This document shows, in pieces, positions 1-11,635 of a stretch of 64,000 bases of DNA. Below the pieces are notes generated by a model that saw only the letters and a list, made by a program, of their open reading frames with translations, was not told the DNA's origin and made no database searches. Each line of letters begins with the position of its first letter. Within the stretch, counting starts at the first letter, position 1. The stretch comes from Sweltsa coloradensis (taxonomy: Eukaryota > Arthropoda > Insecta > Plecoptera > Chloroperlidae), in contig JAMZAV010001297.1 of assembly GCA_024449915.1 (NCBI GenBank), forward strand, positions 248,001-312,000, written 5' to 3'. A program made the position numbers and the translations under genes.

Positions 1-835
1 GTGTTCATCCAGCACTAATAGGACTTTAAATAGGTTTATCCCTTTTTAACAACTTGTTGCACGCCAACATGAAATCCGGGCAGATGGGTCAAAATCCAAG
101 ATGGTACCGGGCAAATTCAGATTCGACATAGTTTGTTACTTACAAATTATGCCGGTACCCAAATGTCTCCCACCTGAAATGGTATTTATCTCGAAAATAC
201 GGAAAATCCCGTCTTTTCCACATGAACGTGGCCGCCATTTTGAAATGGTACTTCCGGTTCTTTTGCGTTTCCGAAACACATTCCATCGTTCTCCTTGACC
301 TCGAAAACCTTAAAATAAACCCTCCTTAAGTGTTTATCCAAAATTAATAGGACTTTTCCTGCGCTTTTCTACACCATGTTGGACGCCATCTTAAATTCCG
401 GGCAAATAGGTCAAATCTGAGGTGGTACTGGACAGATTAGGATTAAGCGGGGTTTATTACCCATAATTCAGCCCGGTACCACAATGTCTCACACGCATAA
501 ATGGTATTTACTCAAAGAGGAAAAAAGACCCGTTTTCCTCATCAAAGTGGCCGCCATTTTGAAAATGGTACTTCCGTTTCCGGGGTTTTTTCGCAACACT
601 TTCAATCGTTCTCCGCGACCCCTAAAACCGTAAAGTGAACCCCACTGACGTGTTCAATGAACAAAAATAGTAGTTTTAATGGGTAAATACGGATTTTACA
701 CCTTGTTGGACGCCATCTTGGATTCTTGGCAAACGGACCAAAATCCAAGGTGGTACCGGGCAAATTCATGTTTATTGGGGTTTTTTACCTATAAATCAGC
801 CCGGTACCCAAATGTCTCACATTTTGCCGCTAGTA
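1..835. repeat. Three tandem ~325-bp repeat units
   Basis: Three diverged direct repeats begin near 1, 330 and 651. The shared core (acgccaNc then ccgggcaaat, ggtaccgggcaaattca and a later ggccgccattttgaaatggta block) lies at 61, 383 and 710, giving spacings of 322 and 327. The third unit runs into HEL-1-like sequence near 835. Short open frames inside are not conserved between units, so I see no gene. Family unknown; the left edge of the window may cut the array. Confidence 0.75.
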
Positions 836-1065
836 TTAAAAATCTTCAATTTTTTTACCAGTCTATAAATGCGATTTTGATGAAAATTTGAGGGGACCCT
901 CGAATGCTCTGAACTTTTTTTGGGGTACAATCGATCAAATATTCTTATGATTATAGTAATTTTACATTTTTTAAATTTGTTTTTATATATATTCGTGATA
1001 TTTGGCAAACGGCTTCGCCGATCTTCATGAAACTTCATGAGAAAGTTTGAAAATCACTGAAATTA
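836..1065 (+). repeat. Truncated HEL-1-like fragment
   Basis: Matches 3470-3692 closely: the block with gaggggacc.tcgaa, ggtacaatcgat, gtgatatttggcaaacggct and aaatcactgaaattat occurs in both places in the same order. It stops where a full HEL-1 copy begins (ttggatgag at 1066). No coding potential. Confidence 0.6.
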
Positions 1066-1633
1066 TTGGATGAGCGAAGCGAAGGCTTCAATTTTACTGA
1101 CCCCTCAAAAAATTTAGCTTCAATGTTTGTTTTTTTTCTGTCTGTTTGTTCGCTCTCTACCGGGCAAACGGCATATGGGATCTTGATAAAAATTGTCGAG
1201 GACCTTCGAAATCTTTGAACTTAAACCTGCTTAGTTTTTGGGTACCATCGAAAAAATATTTCTCATAAATATCGTACTTTTTCAATTTTTTTGATTTTAA
1301 GTGCGATATTTTCGTGACATTAGGGCCGATTCTGACCAAACAGGTGGGGCTACAAAGTTCTTATTTTACATGTATATTTAGGTTATGGTGATGTAGAACC
1401 TACTGAAAGAATAAGTTGAAAAAGTTAGTCAGAATCTATAGAATAAAGGTTTTACTATGAGTGTTTTTAGTTATATATTAACAACTAACAGGTTATAATA
1501 GAAACTTGTCAACAATCACCTACAATGCATTAAAAAGCACTTGCAAAGGTAAAGATATCCCACCCAAACTAAAAACTTATTCAAAAGCATATGCATCAAC
1601 GCTACTAAAAAAAGAGTTTGTGAAGCTTCCAAG
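1066..1633 (+). mobile_element. HEL-1 non-autonomous element, copy a
   Basis: Starts ttggatgagcgaagcgaag and runs through the family's ordered blocks: ctctaccgggcaaacggcat, gaacttaaacctgc, ttttcgtgacat, ctgaccaaacaggtggggct, acaatcacctacaatgc, and a decayed 3' end at cttccaagt. Related full copies end in a hairpin plus CTAG, which points to rolling-circle (Helitron-like) elements. No Rep or helicase frame is present, so it could move only with proteins supplied elsewhere. Superfamily is inference. Confidence 0.7.
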
Positions 1634-1643
1634 TATGTAATGA

Positions 1644-2984
1644 TTGCATGAGCGAAGAAATGACTTCAATTTCACTGCCCCCCCCATTTTTTTTTCTTTT
1701 TTTCTGTCTGTTCGCTCTTGTCCGGGCAAACGGCATATGCGATCTTAATGAAAATTAAAGAAGACATTTGAAATCTCTGAACTTGGACCTGCCACGTTTT
1801 TTGAGTACAATCGAAGAAATATTTCTCATAAATATTGTACCAAAACAAATTTTTTCGATTTTAATGCGATATTTTCGTGACTTTTTGGGCCGATTCTGAA
1901 CAAACGGGTGGGGCTTCAACGTTCATATAGGACACGGACAAGAAGGTAATGGTCATGTGTTGCCTTTTGAAAGAAAATTTTTGTCTTGTTAGCCAGAATC
2001 CATAGAAATAAAGGTTTTAAAATAAACGTATTTAGGTTTTTAATAATTGGATGAGCGTAGCGAGCGACGCGAAGATTCCATTTCACTCCACTGGAGAAAA
2101 AATCCGTTTTTTCCAGTTTGTATTTTTGTGTGTTTGTTAACACGATTCCGGCTAAACCAATACCCCAATTGCGATGAAATTTTTTGGAGGCCTTTTTAAT
2201 TTCTGAACTTAGAACTGCCCCGTTTTTAAGCGCAATCAGAAAATTATTTCTCATGAAAATCGCAATTTTTACGATTTTTTTTCGTTTAAAAAAACAATTC
2301 TTCGACTTATAACACCTACATGCTTTATCCGATTTTGATGAATTTTTCACGCAACCTTAATTTTATGAATTTAGATATTCGTGTGAAATTTGAGCACAAT
2401 CGAAAATTATTTCTCATGAAAATCAAAATTTTATAGTTTTTTTTCCTTTTGTTAAGCAATTCTTTGACTTGAAACACCTACATGCTATATCCTATTGTAA
2501 TGATTTTTTCACAGAACCTTAATTTTATCAATATATATATTGCATTAAATATGGAGCGCAATCGAATAATTATTTCTTATGAAAATCGCAATTTTACGAT
2601 TTTTTTCTTTTTTTTGAAATTACGATTAGAAAAATAATTAAAAATTTAAGTTAAATTTTTTTTTTATTTAATTTAATTTTAAAAAAATCTTCGAGTTAGT
2701 AATGATTTTTTTACCGAACAACAGAAAATCCGCATAACACATGGCAGCTCAATGCACCAATTACGCTCATCCAACAACGCGCCTGAAAAAGCGTTTGCGA
2801 AGCTTCCTTGACAAAAATCACCAACAATGCGTTCAAAAAACTAGTCTATATTCCTCCAGATATTTTACATTCTATTTTTTGCAATGGAACTTGTTGAAGT
2901 TAGGAGATCCCACGCATACTTAAAACTTAAAAAAGCTCATCCATCATGAATGCAACTCAAAAAAGCGTTCGCGAAGCGGCCCAG
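1644..2984 (+). mobile_element. HEL-1 copy b, split by a HEL-2 insertion
   Basis: The 5' part runs 1644-2046 (start degenerate, ttgcatgagcg) and the 3' part resumes at 2809 with tgacaaaaatcacc, exactly where intact copies continue. It ends near 2984 in gcgaagcggcccagt. The intervening 762 bp is a HEL-2 element, so HEL-2 arrived later. Confidence 0.7.
2047..2808 (+). mobile_element. HEL-2 non-autonomous element, copy a (nested)
   Basis: Starts ttggatgagcgtagcgagcg, then the HEL-2 signature gattccatttcactcca, cacgattccggctaaacc, and repeated blocks of cgacttataacacctacatgc with tgattttttcacagaacctt. The 3' end has cgctcatccaacaacgcg and gaaaaagcgtttgcgaagcttcct. The final CTAG is eroded. It lies inside HEL-1 copy b. 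Confidence 0.7.
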
Positions 2985-2985
2985 T

Positions 2986-3360
2986 TTTAGAGACATTTGA
3001 AGAAATATTTCGCATAGAAATCATACTTTTAAGATTTTTTGACGTTTTTTAATACGATATTTTCGTGACATTTGGGCCGAATCTGACCAAACGGTTGGGA
3101 CTAAGACGTTCATATTTTTACATTGACATAAAGATTAAGGTAATGTAGTGCATTTTGAAAGAAAAAGTTAAAAAGTTGGTCAAAATTTATAGAAATAAAG
3201 GTTTTTATATTAGCCTTTTACAGGTGAATCATTAACAAGTAATATCAAGTTACTATAAAAAGTAATGAGATCCCACTTAAAAACGTAATCATTAAACAGA
3301 AACATAAAAAATAACTCAACCTTCAACGCGAATGGAAAATGCGTTTGCGAAGTGGCCTCG
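2986..3360 (+). mobile_element. 5'-truncated HEL-1 copy c
   Basis: Begins mid-element at gagacatttgaagaaatattt and follows HEL-1 order to the 3' terminal block (caacgcgaatggaaaatgcg, ttgcgaagtggcct). Head-to-tail with copy b upstream and copy d downstream. Confidence 0.6.
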
Positions 3361-3363
3361 CGT

Positions 3364-4467
3364 ATGGATGAGCGAAGAGAAGACTTCAATTTCACTGCCC
3401 CCCCCCCCCCCCCCCCCCTCCCCCCAAAAAATAGCTCGGGTGTTTTTTTTGTCTGATTCTTTGCGCTCTACCGGGCTAACGGCAAATGAGATCTTGATGA
3501 CAATTTAAGGGGACCTTCAAATTCTCTGAACTTAAGACTTGGTACGGTTTTGGCACATTCGATAAAATATTTCTTATGATAAGCGTTATTACACGATTTT
3601 TTTCTATTTTAATGAGATATTTTCGTGATATTTGGCAAACGGCTACGCTCCGATCTTTATGAAACTTTATGGGACGTTTAAAATCACTGAAATTATGAAG
3701 CGAGCGAAGGGAGCGTTTTTAGTTGACTGCCGGAAAAAAAGTCACTGTTTTTTTTTTGTTTGTTTGTATGTCTCGATATAACGTTCGATCGGAGGTCCGG
3801 ATCGAGTTGAAATTTGGACTATCGCAAGCTTCGGTCTGGATTGAATGCCATTAGTTTTGTGGCAAAATCGTTCAAAAAATTACAAAATTACATTAAAGTT
3901 AATCGAAAGTTTTTTTAAAACTAAACGGCGACAAAATCTGAGGTGGCCTAATCACTTAGAATGTCCGTCCGGTCACGAATATGTTAATATAATTTTGATC
4001 CGATAAGAAGTGAAGATAGAAAGAAAAGTCAAGAAAAATAACGTTACCATGGCAACGAAAATTCGCACGAAGTTTCCGGCCACTATGCACTGCCACCTAG
4101 AAGTAATCATAATACTATCGAGGAAGCAGTGTATTATTTGTTACCAAAGAGTAAAAATAGTTTTCTTAAGGAAATGATGTCATGGTCCTCTAGATGGCAA
4201 TGGATTTTATCCACAAAGTAAAGGTTTACCCACGCGTTTACCCAAATACCTTGGCAATAATAAATAATATTGGAAACAAGGCCCCGTGGACAGCTAACGT
4301 CGCAAATTTTAACATTCAAAAAATGTGCAATGTGGGTCTAGCTATAGCACGTGCTCGCTTATCAACGCGTCCAACTGAGCGTTCCCTATAGTATCAAGTA
4401 ACTATATTTTAAAAAAAATCTCATCCATCAACGCGACTGGAAAAAGACCCTCGAATCGGCCTAGTTT
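3364..4467 (+). mobile_element. HEL-1 copy d, split by HEL-3
   Basis: 5' part 3364-3692 starts ggatgagcgaagagaagac and includes a run of C at 3399-3425. The 3' terminal part (ctcatccatcaacgcgac ... cggcctagt) resumes at 4393 and ends at 4467. HEL-3 fills the gap, so HEL-3 is younger than this HEL-1 copy. Confidence 0.6.
3693..4391 (+). mobile_element. HEL-3 non-autonomous element, copy a
   Basis: A second copy lies on the other strand at 62507-63192, which sets the boundaries. The 5' end is tatgaagcgagcgaag here and ttaagcgagcgaagcgagcg in the partner. Near the 3' end is gctcgctta (4353-4361), the complement of the 5' terminus, then hairpin AACGC..GCGTT (4364-4383) and ctatagt. A 66-aa frame at 4194-4391 also exists in the partner, but the similarity continues outside it, so I do not call a gene. 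Confidence 0.75.
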
Positions 4468-4533
4468 AATGATACTGTAGCGCTAGGTTCTTCAATTCGT
4501 ATTCGTATTGCTTGACGTCTCATATTATTGCAC

Positions 4534-7227
4534 TAGTGGGGTCTATAAGCCTAACAATCGTGCAAATCGTGAAGAAACCATGAAAATTGGTGAATTTTAC
4601 TAATATGACCACAAGGAATCCAAAAATCGATGGCCCCAAGTTGAGTTCCTGTAACTTTCTTATTAATTGAATTAATAAAATTAATTGATTAATTAACCAA
4701 CAAATTTTTTTTAAAGGAGACAACACAGTCGACATTGGTATCAAATGAAAGCTTATTTTACGGAGAATGGATAAATGAAAAAATATTTAAAAAATAATTA
4801 ATTAATCATCTAATTAATTGAATTTTAGTAATATTTTACCACTTTCGATTTATGTATAATTATGTACACCTAAAATTCTACCGATTGTCATACAATTTCA
4901 CCCCTTTACTAACATAATGCCAATAAATCCAAATTTTGATGGCCCCAAACAAAATTTTTTCAACTCCCAGATTAATGGATTAATGAAATTAATAATTAGA
5001 TAAATACCAGTTAAATGTTTGACATTCACAAACCACAGTCAACTGATGGATCAAATAATAACAAAACAAGCATAATAAAAGAGAAAAGTGATGGCCCCAA
5101 GGTCTGGCTCTTATCACTTTCCCATTAATTCAATTAACGGCAATTAATCACAAAAATTACAAAATTAATGTACAAAATAAACACAGCATAGTCGACTTGG
5201 GTATCAAATGAAAGCTTATTTCACGAGTAAATAATATGTGAAAAAATATTTTTCATTAATTAATTAATCATCCAATTAATTAAATTTTAATAAAATTATA
5301 CCACTTTTGACTTTTGTATAGTTATGTATTCCAAAAACTTTACCGATTGTCATAAAATTTCACCACTTTAATAACATAATGCCAATTAATCCAAATTTTG
5401 ATGGCCCCAAACTGAATTCCACTTAATTATTATTAATTGAATTAATGGAATTAATTATATTTATTTCAATCAAATGTGTAAATGATCACAACATAGTCGA
5501 CTTGGGTACCAAATGAAAGCTTTTTTTATGAATAAATAAAATGTGAAAAAATATATTTAGTTGATTAATTAATCATCTAATTAATTACAATCTAGTAAAA
5601 TTTTACCACTTTGGTTATGTATAGGTATCAAAAACTCTACCGATTGTCATAAAATCTTACCACTTTACTTACACGATGTCAATAAAATAAAATAAAATAA
5701 TTATTGCACCAAACGAAATTCTTGTAACTTACATTTTATTAAATAAATGAAATTAAGAATTAGCTAGTTCACGTGCCACAGTCAACTGGTGTATTAAATA
5801 ATAGCCAATTGTATAGTAATTAAGAACATTGACAGAATTTTATTAAGGCAAATTTAAAATATTACTTGTAACATTTGAATGATCAAGTCAACTTTTAACT
5901 TCCACACTAAAGTAAAGTAAAGTGGTAAGATTTTATGACAATCGGTAGAGTTTTTGATACCTATACATAACCAAAGTAGTAAAATTTTTCTAGATTGTAA
6001 TTAATTAGATGATTAATTAATTAATTAGATGATTAAATAAATAATGATAAAAAAGCTTTCATTTGGTACCCAAGTCGACTATGTTGTGATCATTTACACA
6101 TTTGATTGAAATAAATATAATTAATTCCATTAATTCAATTAATAATAATTAAGTGGAATTCAGTTTGGACCCATCATTATTTAGGTTTATTGTGATCATA
6201 TTGTTTTTAATACTACAATTGTCAATCGTTGCGCATAATTGAATGTTAATACAATTTTAATGGAATTTAGCTCATTCTCAATTTCATTAATCCATTAATC
6301 TGGGAGTTGCAGGAATTTCGTTTGGGGCCATCAAAATTTGGATTAATTGGCATTATGTTATTAAAGTGGTGAAATTTTATGACAATCGGTTAAGTTTTTG
6401 GAATACATAACTATACAAAAGTCAAAAGTGGTATAATTTTATTAAAATTTAATTAATTGGATGATTAATTAATTAATGAAAAATATTTTTTCACATATGA
6501 TTTACTCGTGAAATAAGCTTTCATTTGATACCCAAGTCGACTATGCTGTGTTTATTTTGTACATTAATTTTGTAATTTTTGTGATTAATTGCCGTGAATT
6601 GAATTAATTGAATTAATGGGAAAGTGATAAGAGCCCGACCTTGGGGCCATCACTTTTCTCTTTTATTAGGCTTGTTTTGTTATTATTTGATCCATCAGTT
6701 GACTGTGGTTTGTGAATGTCAAACATTTAACTGGTATTAATCTAATTATTAATTTCATTAATCCATTAATCTGGGAGTTGAAGGAATTTTGTTTGGGGCC
6801 ATCAAAATTTGGATTTATTGGCATTATGTTAGTAAAGGGGTGAAATTGTATGACAATCGGTAGAATTTTAGGTGTACATAATTATACATAAATCGAAAGT
6901 GGTAAAATATTACTAAAATTCAATTAATTAGATGATTAATTAATTATTTTTTAAATATTTTTTCATTTATCCATTCTCCGTAAAATAAGCTTTCATTTGA
7001 TACCAATCTCGACTGTGTTTGTCTCCTTCTAAAAAAAATTGTTGGTTAATTAATCAATTAATTTTATTAATTCAATTAATAAGAAAGTTACAGAAACTCA
7101 ACTTGGGGCCATCGATTTTTTTTATTCCTTGTGGTCATATTAGTAAATTCACCAATTTTCTTGCTTTCTTCACGATTTGCACGATTTGCACGATTGTAAT
7201 ATATATTGGAGCTTATAGACCCCACTA
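4534..7227. mobile_element. 2.7-kb long-inverted-repeat element, AT-rich
   Basis: Left arm about 4534-5672, right arm about 5911-7227, inverted and aligned nearly end to end; the right arm has an extra insertion near 6170-6310. Ends are tagtggggtctataagc and its complement gcttatagaccccacta. The trinucleotide cac lies directly outside both ends, a possible 3-bp target duplication (weak because short). Each arm contains internal repeats (agtcgac..ggtatcaaatgaaagctt at about 4727, 5189 and 5491; gatggccccaa blocks). No transposase is visible. Superfamily not assigned. Confidence 0.75.
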
Positions 7228-7247
7228 CACTAAACTTTTCGAGAACA

Positions 7248-7471
7248 GCCCTTCGATGCCTGGATAGAACTATCCGTACATAAATTACATTGATTACTTT
7301 GCCTAGCTCAATTGTTTTGGCCCAAGGTTAAACAAATTAAAAAACTGAATTAACAAATACTTCCTACCTTTGGAGTCCTTCTAGAAATCAGGAACTGCTG
7401 ATAGCACCAGCCGTGTGTAACAATGATTCTCCGGTAGTAATAATCTTAAGGGTCTCATAAAGGGAAATCAT
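7248..7471 (+). repeat. Left arm of a second inverted duplication
   Basis: The sequence from cagcccttcgatgcc to the block cataaagggaaatc is found inverted at 9018-9854 (ggcatcgaagggctg at the far end, gatttccctttattag at the near end). It starts about 20 bp after the 2.7-kb inverted-repeat element. Confidence 0.75.
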
Positions 7472-7792
7472 AGTTTTCTTGTTATAACTTATTTTAAGAA
7501 ATATGTAGTTCCGACGGGCATCCTTAGCAAGTTCCTACTAAACCCTGTAGTAGCGAACGGAAGGAATGTCAGCTATTTTTCAGAGCTCAGAATATGGAAT
7601 GTTTACCGTCAGTTGTTTTCATAAGTAAAAAATAAATAAAAATAAAAATAAATAAAAAGTAGTGCTGATGTCAAAGTGAAAGTCAAGACTCAAGAGAAGA
7701 TAAAAGATTCATGTATAATATTGTTTGCAACCGTCAAGGGGAACCAAGGATCAACGATTGTATCTGGAACTTTTGTTACATTAATACCGGAG

Positions 7793-7999
7793 TTACGGGA
7801 GTAAACTCTGGTGGCTGTACGTGATAACCGGGGACATCGTAACGAAAGCGCTGCGCCTAATAACGCGTACCGTCGGGTCGGTCGTCAGCATCCTCCCGCG
7901 CGCGAGAGCTGCATCGGCCGGCATCGATGCGTCCTCGGCGAGGAAACTCTGAATACGACCACTGTCATCGATCATCATCATATTTAAAGGGGCATTCAC
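7793..7999 (-). CDS. Unassigned GC-rich open frame, possible exon or relic
   Basis: A 68-residue frame on the minus strand sits in an island that is clearly richer in GC than its AT-rich surroundings (about 7800-7970). The protein contains SGRIQSFLAEDASMPADAAL followed by ARGRMLTTDPTVRVIRRSAF. I do not recognise a family. Composition and the lack of repeats inside suggest former coding DNA, for example one exon or a captured gene piece. No convincing splice acceptor with a pyrimidine tract is seen at its 5' side. It could be chance. Confidence 0.2.
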   Translation of the reverse strand: MNAPLNMMMIDDSGRIQSFLAEDASMPADAALARGRMLTTDPTVRVIRRSAFVTMSPVITYSHQSLLP

Positions 8000-8215
8000 C
8001 CGATCTACTCAAAAAATATATTTCATTGATTGTGAATTTCCGAAGAAACTAAAAAAAATTATGGGGTCCACCATGACCCCTTCGAGGTAGGTCCCGTCGG
8101 CAAAAATCTCCCATAAGAAATATCATGAGCACGATATTTATGCCTCGAAACCTTTGAGGATATCGATTAAAAAAAAATATTGGCCATTATTGACGTACTC
8201 TACAGCCTTTTTTTG
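7985..8215. repeat. Dispersed repeat, copy 1 (partner 14463-14702)
   Basis: Shares with 14463-14702 the ordered blocks ggggcattcaccc, aaaaatatatttcatt, cggcaaaaatct, cataagaaat, and aaatattggccattattgac followed by ctctacagcc. Same orientation. No coding content. Confidence 0.7.
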
Positions 8216-8689
8216 AAATTTCTCGATAGTTTGTTTGCAATTTGGACAAGTAGACAAGTGTTCGGTCAATGGGTGCTAAATACAAAAAAAAACTGGTATG
8301 ATATTTAATGCATATTTTTGCGTGTTTTAGTGTATATCTGTGCTCAGTTTTAAATATTATAGTACCATTTTAGTTAGGTACGATGCTCTAGTATCTATGC
8401 TTACAAGAAATAAGCAAGCTAAAGCCTATTTCAGAAATTGGTCAAACATTAACTTTCGAAAATTATTTAAAACAAAATTTAAAAAATGTTCAATCATAGT
8501 TAAAAGATATAATTTTTTGAACGGTCTTTTTATAGTGAAGTATTATGGTATAGATTATATGGTCAAACAATTTTGGGGGTAATAGCCCCTTTAACTACCG
8601 TCGGCAACCCTTAACCGCATTTTGGATAGAGAACGTCACCATTCCACCCGACTTATGATGAGTACATGAGTCTGGCATAATAATAAACA
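8216..8689. other. AT-rich stretch without a recognised feature
   Basis: Contains an 80-codon open frame (8340-8582, plus) whose basic, Asn/Lys/Tyr-rich translation reflects AT-rich DNA rather than a known domain. No repeat partner noticed within this window. Confidence 0.4.
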
Positions 8690-8850
8690 TTTAATACAAT
8701 CCAGAAATTAAAAAAACCATCCCGATCGGAGTCGAGTGTGGGAGACTCGGGTTTGTACCCCGATCGGGATGGATTTTTTAATTTCTGGATTGTATTAAAT
8801 ATTAACAATTCCACCTACGGGAGTGTTTTCCGACTATCCAAATCGAGAAA
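8690..8850. mobile_element. Hairpin MITE
   Basis: Two ~38-bp inverted arms (ttaatacaatccagaaatta ... aaccatcccgatcgg, and its complement) flank a short loop, so the strand can fold into a long hairpin at about 8692-8806. The flank ccacctacgggagtgtttt and aaatcgagaaataa recur, inverted, beside similar hairpins near 24568 and 57160. A decayed relative is at 17368-17482. Confidence 0.7.
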
Positions 8851-9017
8851 TAATAATAAATAATTCTTTAAAATAGGTAAAATTTTTATAACAACAATAA
8901 TTATTGATTGTGTTATAATCTTACTTGTGCTCGGCAGGGAATCAATATTTAAGAACTGTTCAAGAGAGAACATGATGCGACTCACTACATAATCAGTCTG
9001 TTGCTATAAAGCAACGG

Positions 9018-9854
9018 ATTTCCCTTTATTAGACCTTTAAGGTAGTTATTACCGGAGAATCATTGTTACATACGGCTTGTGCTGTCGGCAGTTCCTGATT
9101 TCCAGAAGGAGTTATAGGTAGGAAGTACTTGTTGGTTTTATTGTGATTTTTTGGATAAGCTTAGCGAGCGAAGCGGAGATTCCATTTCACTACACGGGAG
9201 AAAAAAATCCGGAATGTTTTTTTTTCTGTATTTTTGGCAGATTATAAACACGATTCCGGCTAAACCGATACTCCGATTGCGATGAAATTTTGTGGGGTCC
9301 TTTGAAATCTTTGAACTTAAAACTGACACGTTTTTAGCGCTATTTTAAGATTATTTTTAATGAAAATCGCAATTTTACGATTTTTTTCGATTTACAAAAA
9401 AAATCTTCGACTTATAGCACCTAGATGATTTATTCGATTGTGATGATTTTTTCACAGAACCTTATTTCATGAAAAAAAAATATTCGCGTGAAATTTGAGC
9501 GCATTCGAAAAATTATTTCATATGAAAATCGCAATGTTACGATTTTTCGATATTTTTTAACTTCCTTTGAATTATAACACCTACAGCTTTATCCTATTGT
9601 GATGATTTTTCACAGCACCTTAATTTTATGAATTCTTATATATTCTTGTGAAATTTGAGCGTAATCGAATAATTATTTCCTATGAATATCGCAATTTCAC
9701 GCTTTTTTCGTTTTTCAACAATTACGTTCATCCAACAACGCGCCTGAAAAAGCGTTTGCAAATAACCTCGTGTTTGAACGACTAAACTAGGCAAAGTAAT
9801 CAATGTGATTTATGTACGGTTAGTCCTATCCGGGCATCGAAGGGCTGAACGGTA
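9018..9854 (-). repeat. Right arm of the inverted duplication, interrupted
   Basis: Inverted copy of 7248-7471. The arm is in two parts, about 9018-9150 and 9771-9854, because HEL-2 copy b sits between them. The insertion therefore postdates the inverted duplication. Confidence 0.75.
9151..9770 (+). mobile_element. HEL-2 copy b
   Basis: Starts ttggataagcttagcgagcg, carries gattccatttcactacac and cacgattccggctaaacc, and ends with catccaacaacgcgcc, gaaaaagcgtttgc and cctcgt. Target side sequence is T-rich (gatttt before the start). No coding capacity. Confidence 0.75.
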
Positions 9855-10222
9855 CAATCTGTCGATGAAATGGCTCAAATTTTCACCAGGGTGCGTGATT
9901 TTTTAAATTTTTATTAAAAAATCAAAAAATCATCATTTATTTTATTTAAAGCAAATTTATTTTAATCCGATTATTTCGATTTTTCCGATTTAAATCAACA
10001 ATATCGGTGTTACAAAACTTGTCAAGTTGGTGAGCGGATGAAATTCTTTCACGCTCATTTCGTAAAATGAAACAACACATTTCTTTTAAGGAAAACTTTT
10101 CCCAAATCAGTTACAACAGTGTTGTGTTTGTTGCAATGAACAAATGGCATTTGATTCAAATCAGTAATTTCTAAAAATAAATCAATTGATTTAAATTTTA
10201 TTTAAATCAAAAACACCCTGAA
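9855..10222. other. AT-rich intergenic DNA
   Basis: No repeat partner, tRNA-like motif or convincing frame seen. Low-complexity A/T runs dominate 9890-9990 and 10160-10215. Confidence 0.4.
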
Positions 10223-10501
10223 TTGAAAACAACAGTGTCAACTATATCTACAAAGAATGTAATGCGTATTGCGCTTGAGGATGGGCTTACCTTAGAGTTA
10301 GTTTTTGATACACGTACTGACGGACTGGCTGGAGTAGAGAGCTCTGGAGCACGCACCTGTCAGCCTGAAGACGAACGCACAGAGTGGGGTGATGGCCCGA
10401 GGAACAAGTGCAGCCAGAGCAGACGCCGGCGCACGAGCGACGCGGACGCCCGACCAGTTTCCGGCTGGAACGATGCCCCAACTTGTATATCACGCGCCTA
10501 G
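10223..10501 (+). other. GC-rich patch with open frames on both strands
   Basis: Between about 10320 and 10500 the base composition becomes GC-rich. A 92-codon plus frame and a 68-codon minus frame overlap here. Neither translation matches a domain I know; the plus frame has an Arg-rich run (SRRRRTSDADARP). Dual open frames are expected in GC-rich DNA with few stop codons, so this is more likely a relic or insertion than a gene. Confidence 0.2.
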
Positions 10502-11445
10502 GTCACGATCACCATGGTTTCCACAGCCACTAACTCCCCGGGGTGGCGGAAAGTCTTAGGGTGGTTTTTCTTTCTTTGTTTATTGACTTTTGGTTCACGC
10601 TTGTTATCCATCGTGGTTTTGATGAGTACCCACAGTAAAAATAAAAATTAGCATTTTCGATCGTAAAGGGACCTTTGTCTAAGTGAGGTTTAAAGTTCTT
10701 AAAAAAATTGACTCTTAATTCCCGTTTGAGAGACATCATGGTTTGGGTGGGTGTACCCACAAGGGATGACCAAAGTACCCACCTTGAAAATAAAATATGA
10801 TTAACGTTGGCCTTTGTAAACTTTCCCCTTTCGGAAGGTCGGAAGGTCCGAAGGTTGTTTTAGGTACTAAGAGAAAAGTGTTTTGATTTACGCTTGTTCA
10901 GTGGTTAATTTCTAATAGAGTGCAGTTATACGCAGTATACCCACCGATTTTCCCGAATGTAAGCAGTACACCTACCTTTTTTAAAACAAAATCAAAATTT
11001 GTATTAAATCCTTGAGAAAGAAACGTACTATTAAAACGTTTCCAATAAATTATTGCAATTAGTAATTTAGTGCCTTCCTGTCTCAGATCTCACAGCTCCC
11101 AAGAGGGGTAAAAAAGCGCTGGGCCCCAGAACCCTTGCGGGAAACTCAAGTCCATACACCACGATATTCACCAAATACGTTTTTTTCCCACTATTTTCTG
11201 TACAAATTAAATATTGAGCTTGTTAACCATCATGGTTTTGTGGATATGTCTACCAACACTAGAACCAAAGTACACTAAAAACAATTTTGGCTAATTCGAT
11301 CGTTAATGAGCCAAATATGTGTTTTAGCGTAGTAAACAATCTACTTCTGGTATTATGTAATAAAACTGTTTAATTTAACTTATCATGGTTGTACAAAACA
11401 GGCCAAATCCTGAACCATACCATTTATGAGTTGATAGTATGTTAA
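10502..11445. other. Unassigned intergenic DNA
   Basis: Weak internal similarity: phrases such as catcgtggttttgatgagtacc (10607) recur loosely as catcatggttttgtggatatg (11228), suggesting an old repeat. No gene or RNA recognised. Confidence 0.35.
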
Positions 11446-11635
11446 CTAGTAAAACTTCAATGTCGTTGTTAGACGAGTGAGCGAGTCTTGTGTTAAGGCT
11501 GCATCCAGCATGAGTCTTGCCTCCTTAGCCTACCATAGGCTAGAATGGCACATTATGGCCCTACAAAATAATGACGAACCCTAAAAACCAACTAAACTAA
11601 AACCCTATCATTTATTTCTTATATAACAATAAATA

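Noticed and set aside
4194..4391. Frame shared between two loci (MAMDFIHKVKVYP and MAVDFIHKVKVYS)
   Set aside because: It lies in HEL-3 and the DNA similarity continues well beyond the frame, so conservation is of the element.
4531..7230. CACTA superfamily assignment of the 2.7-kb element
   Set aside because: The left side reads CACTAG but the right complement reads GTGTAG, so CACTA is not shared by both ends; cac is better treated as a possible target duplication.
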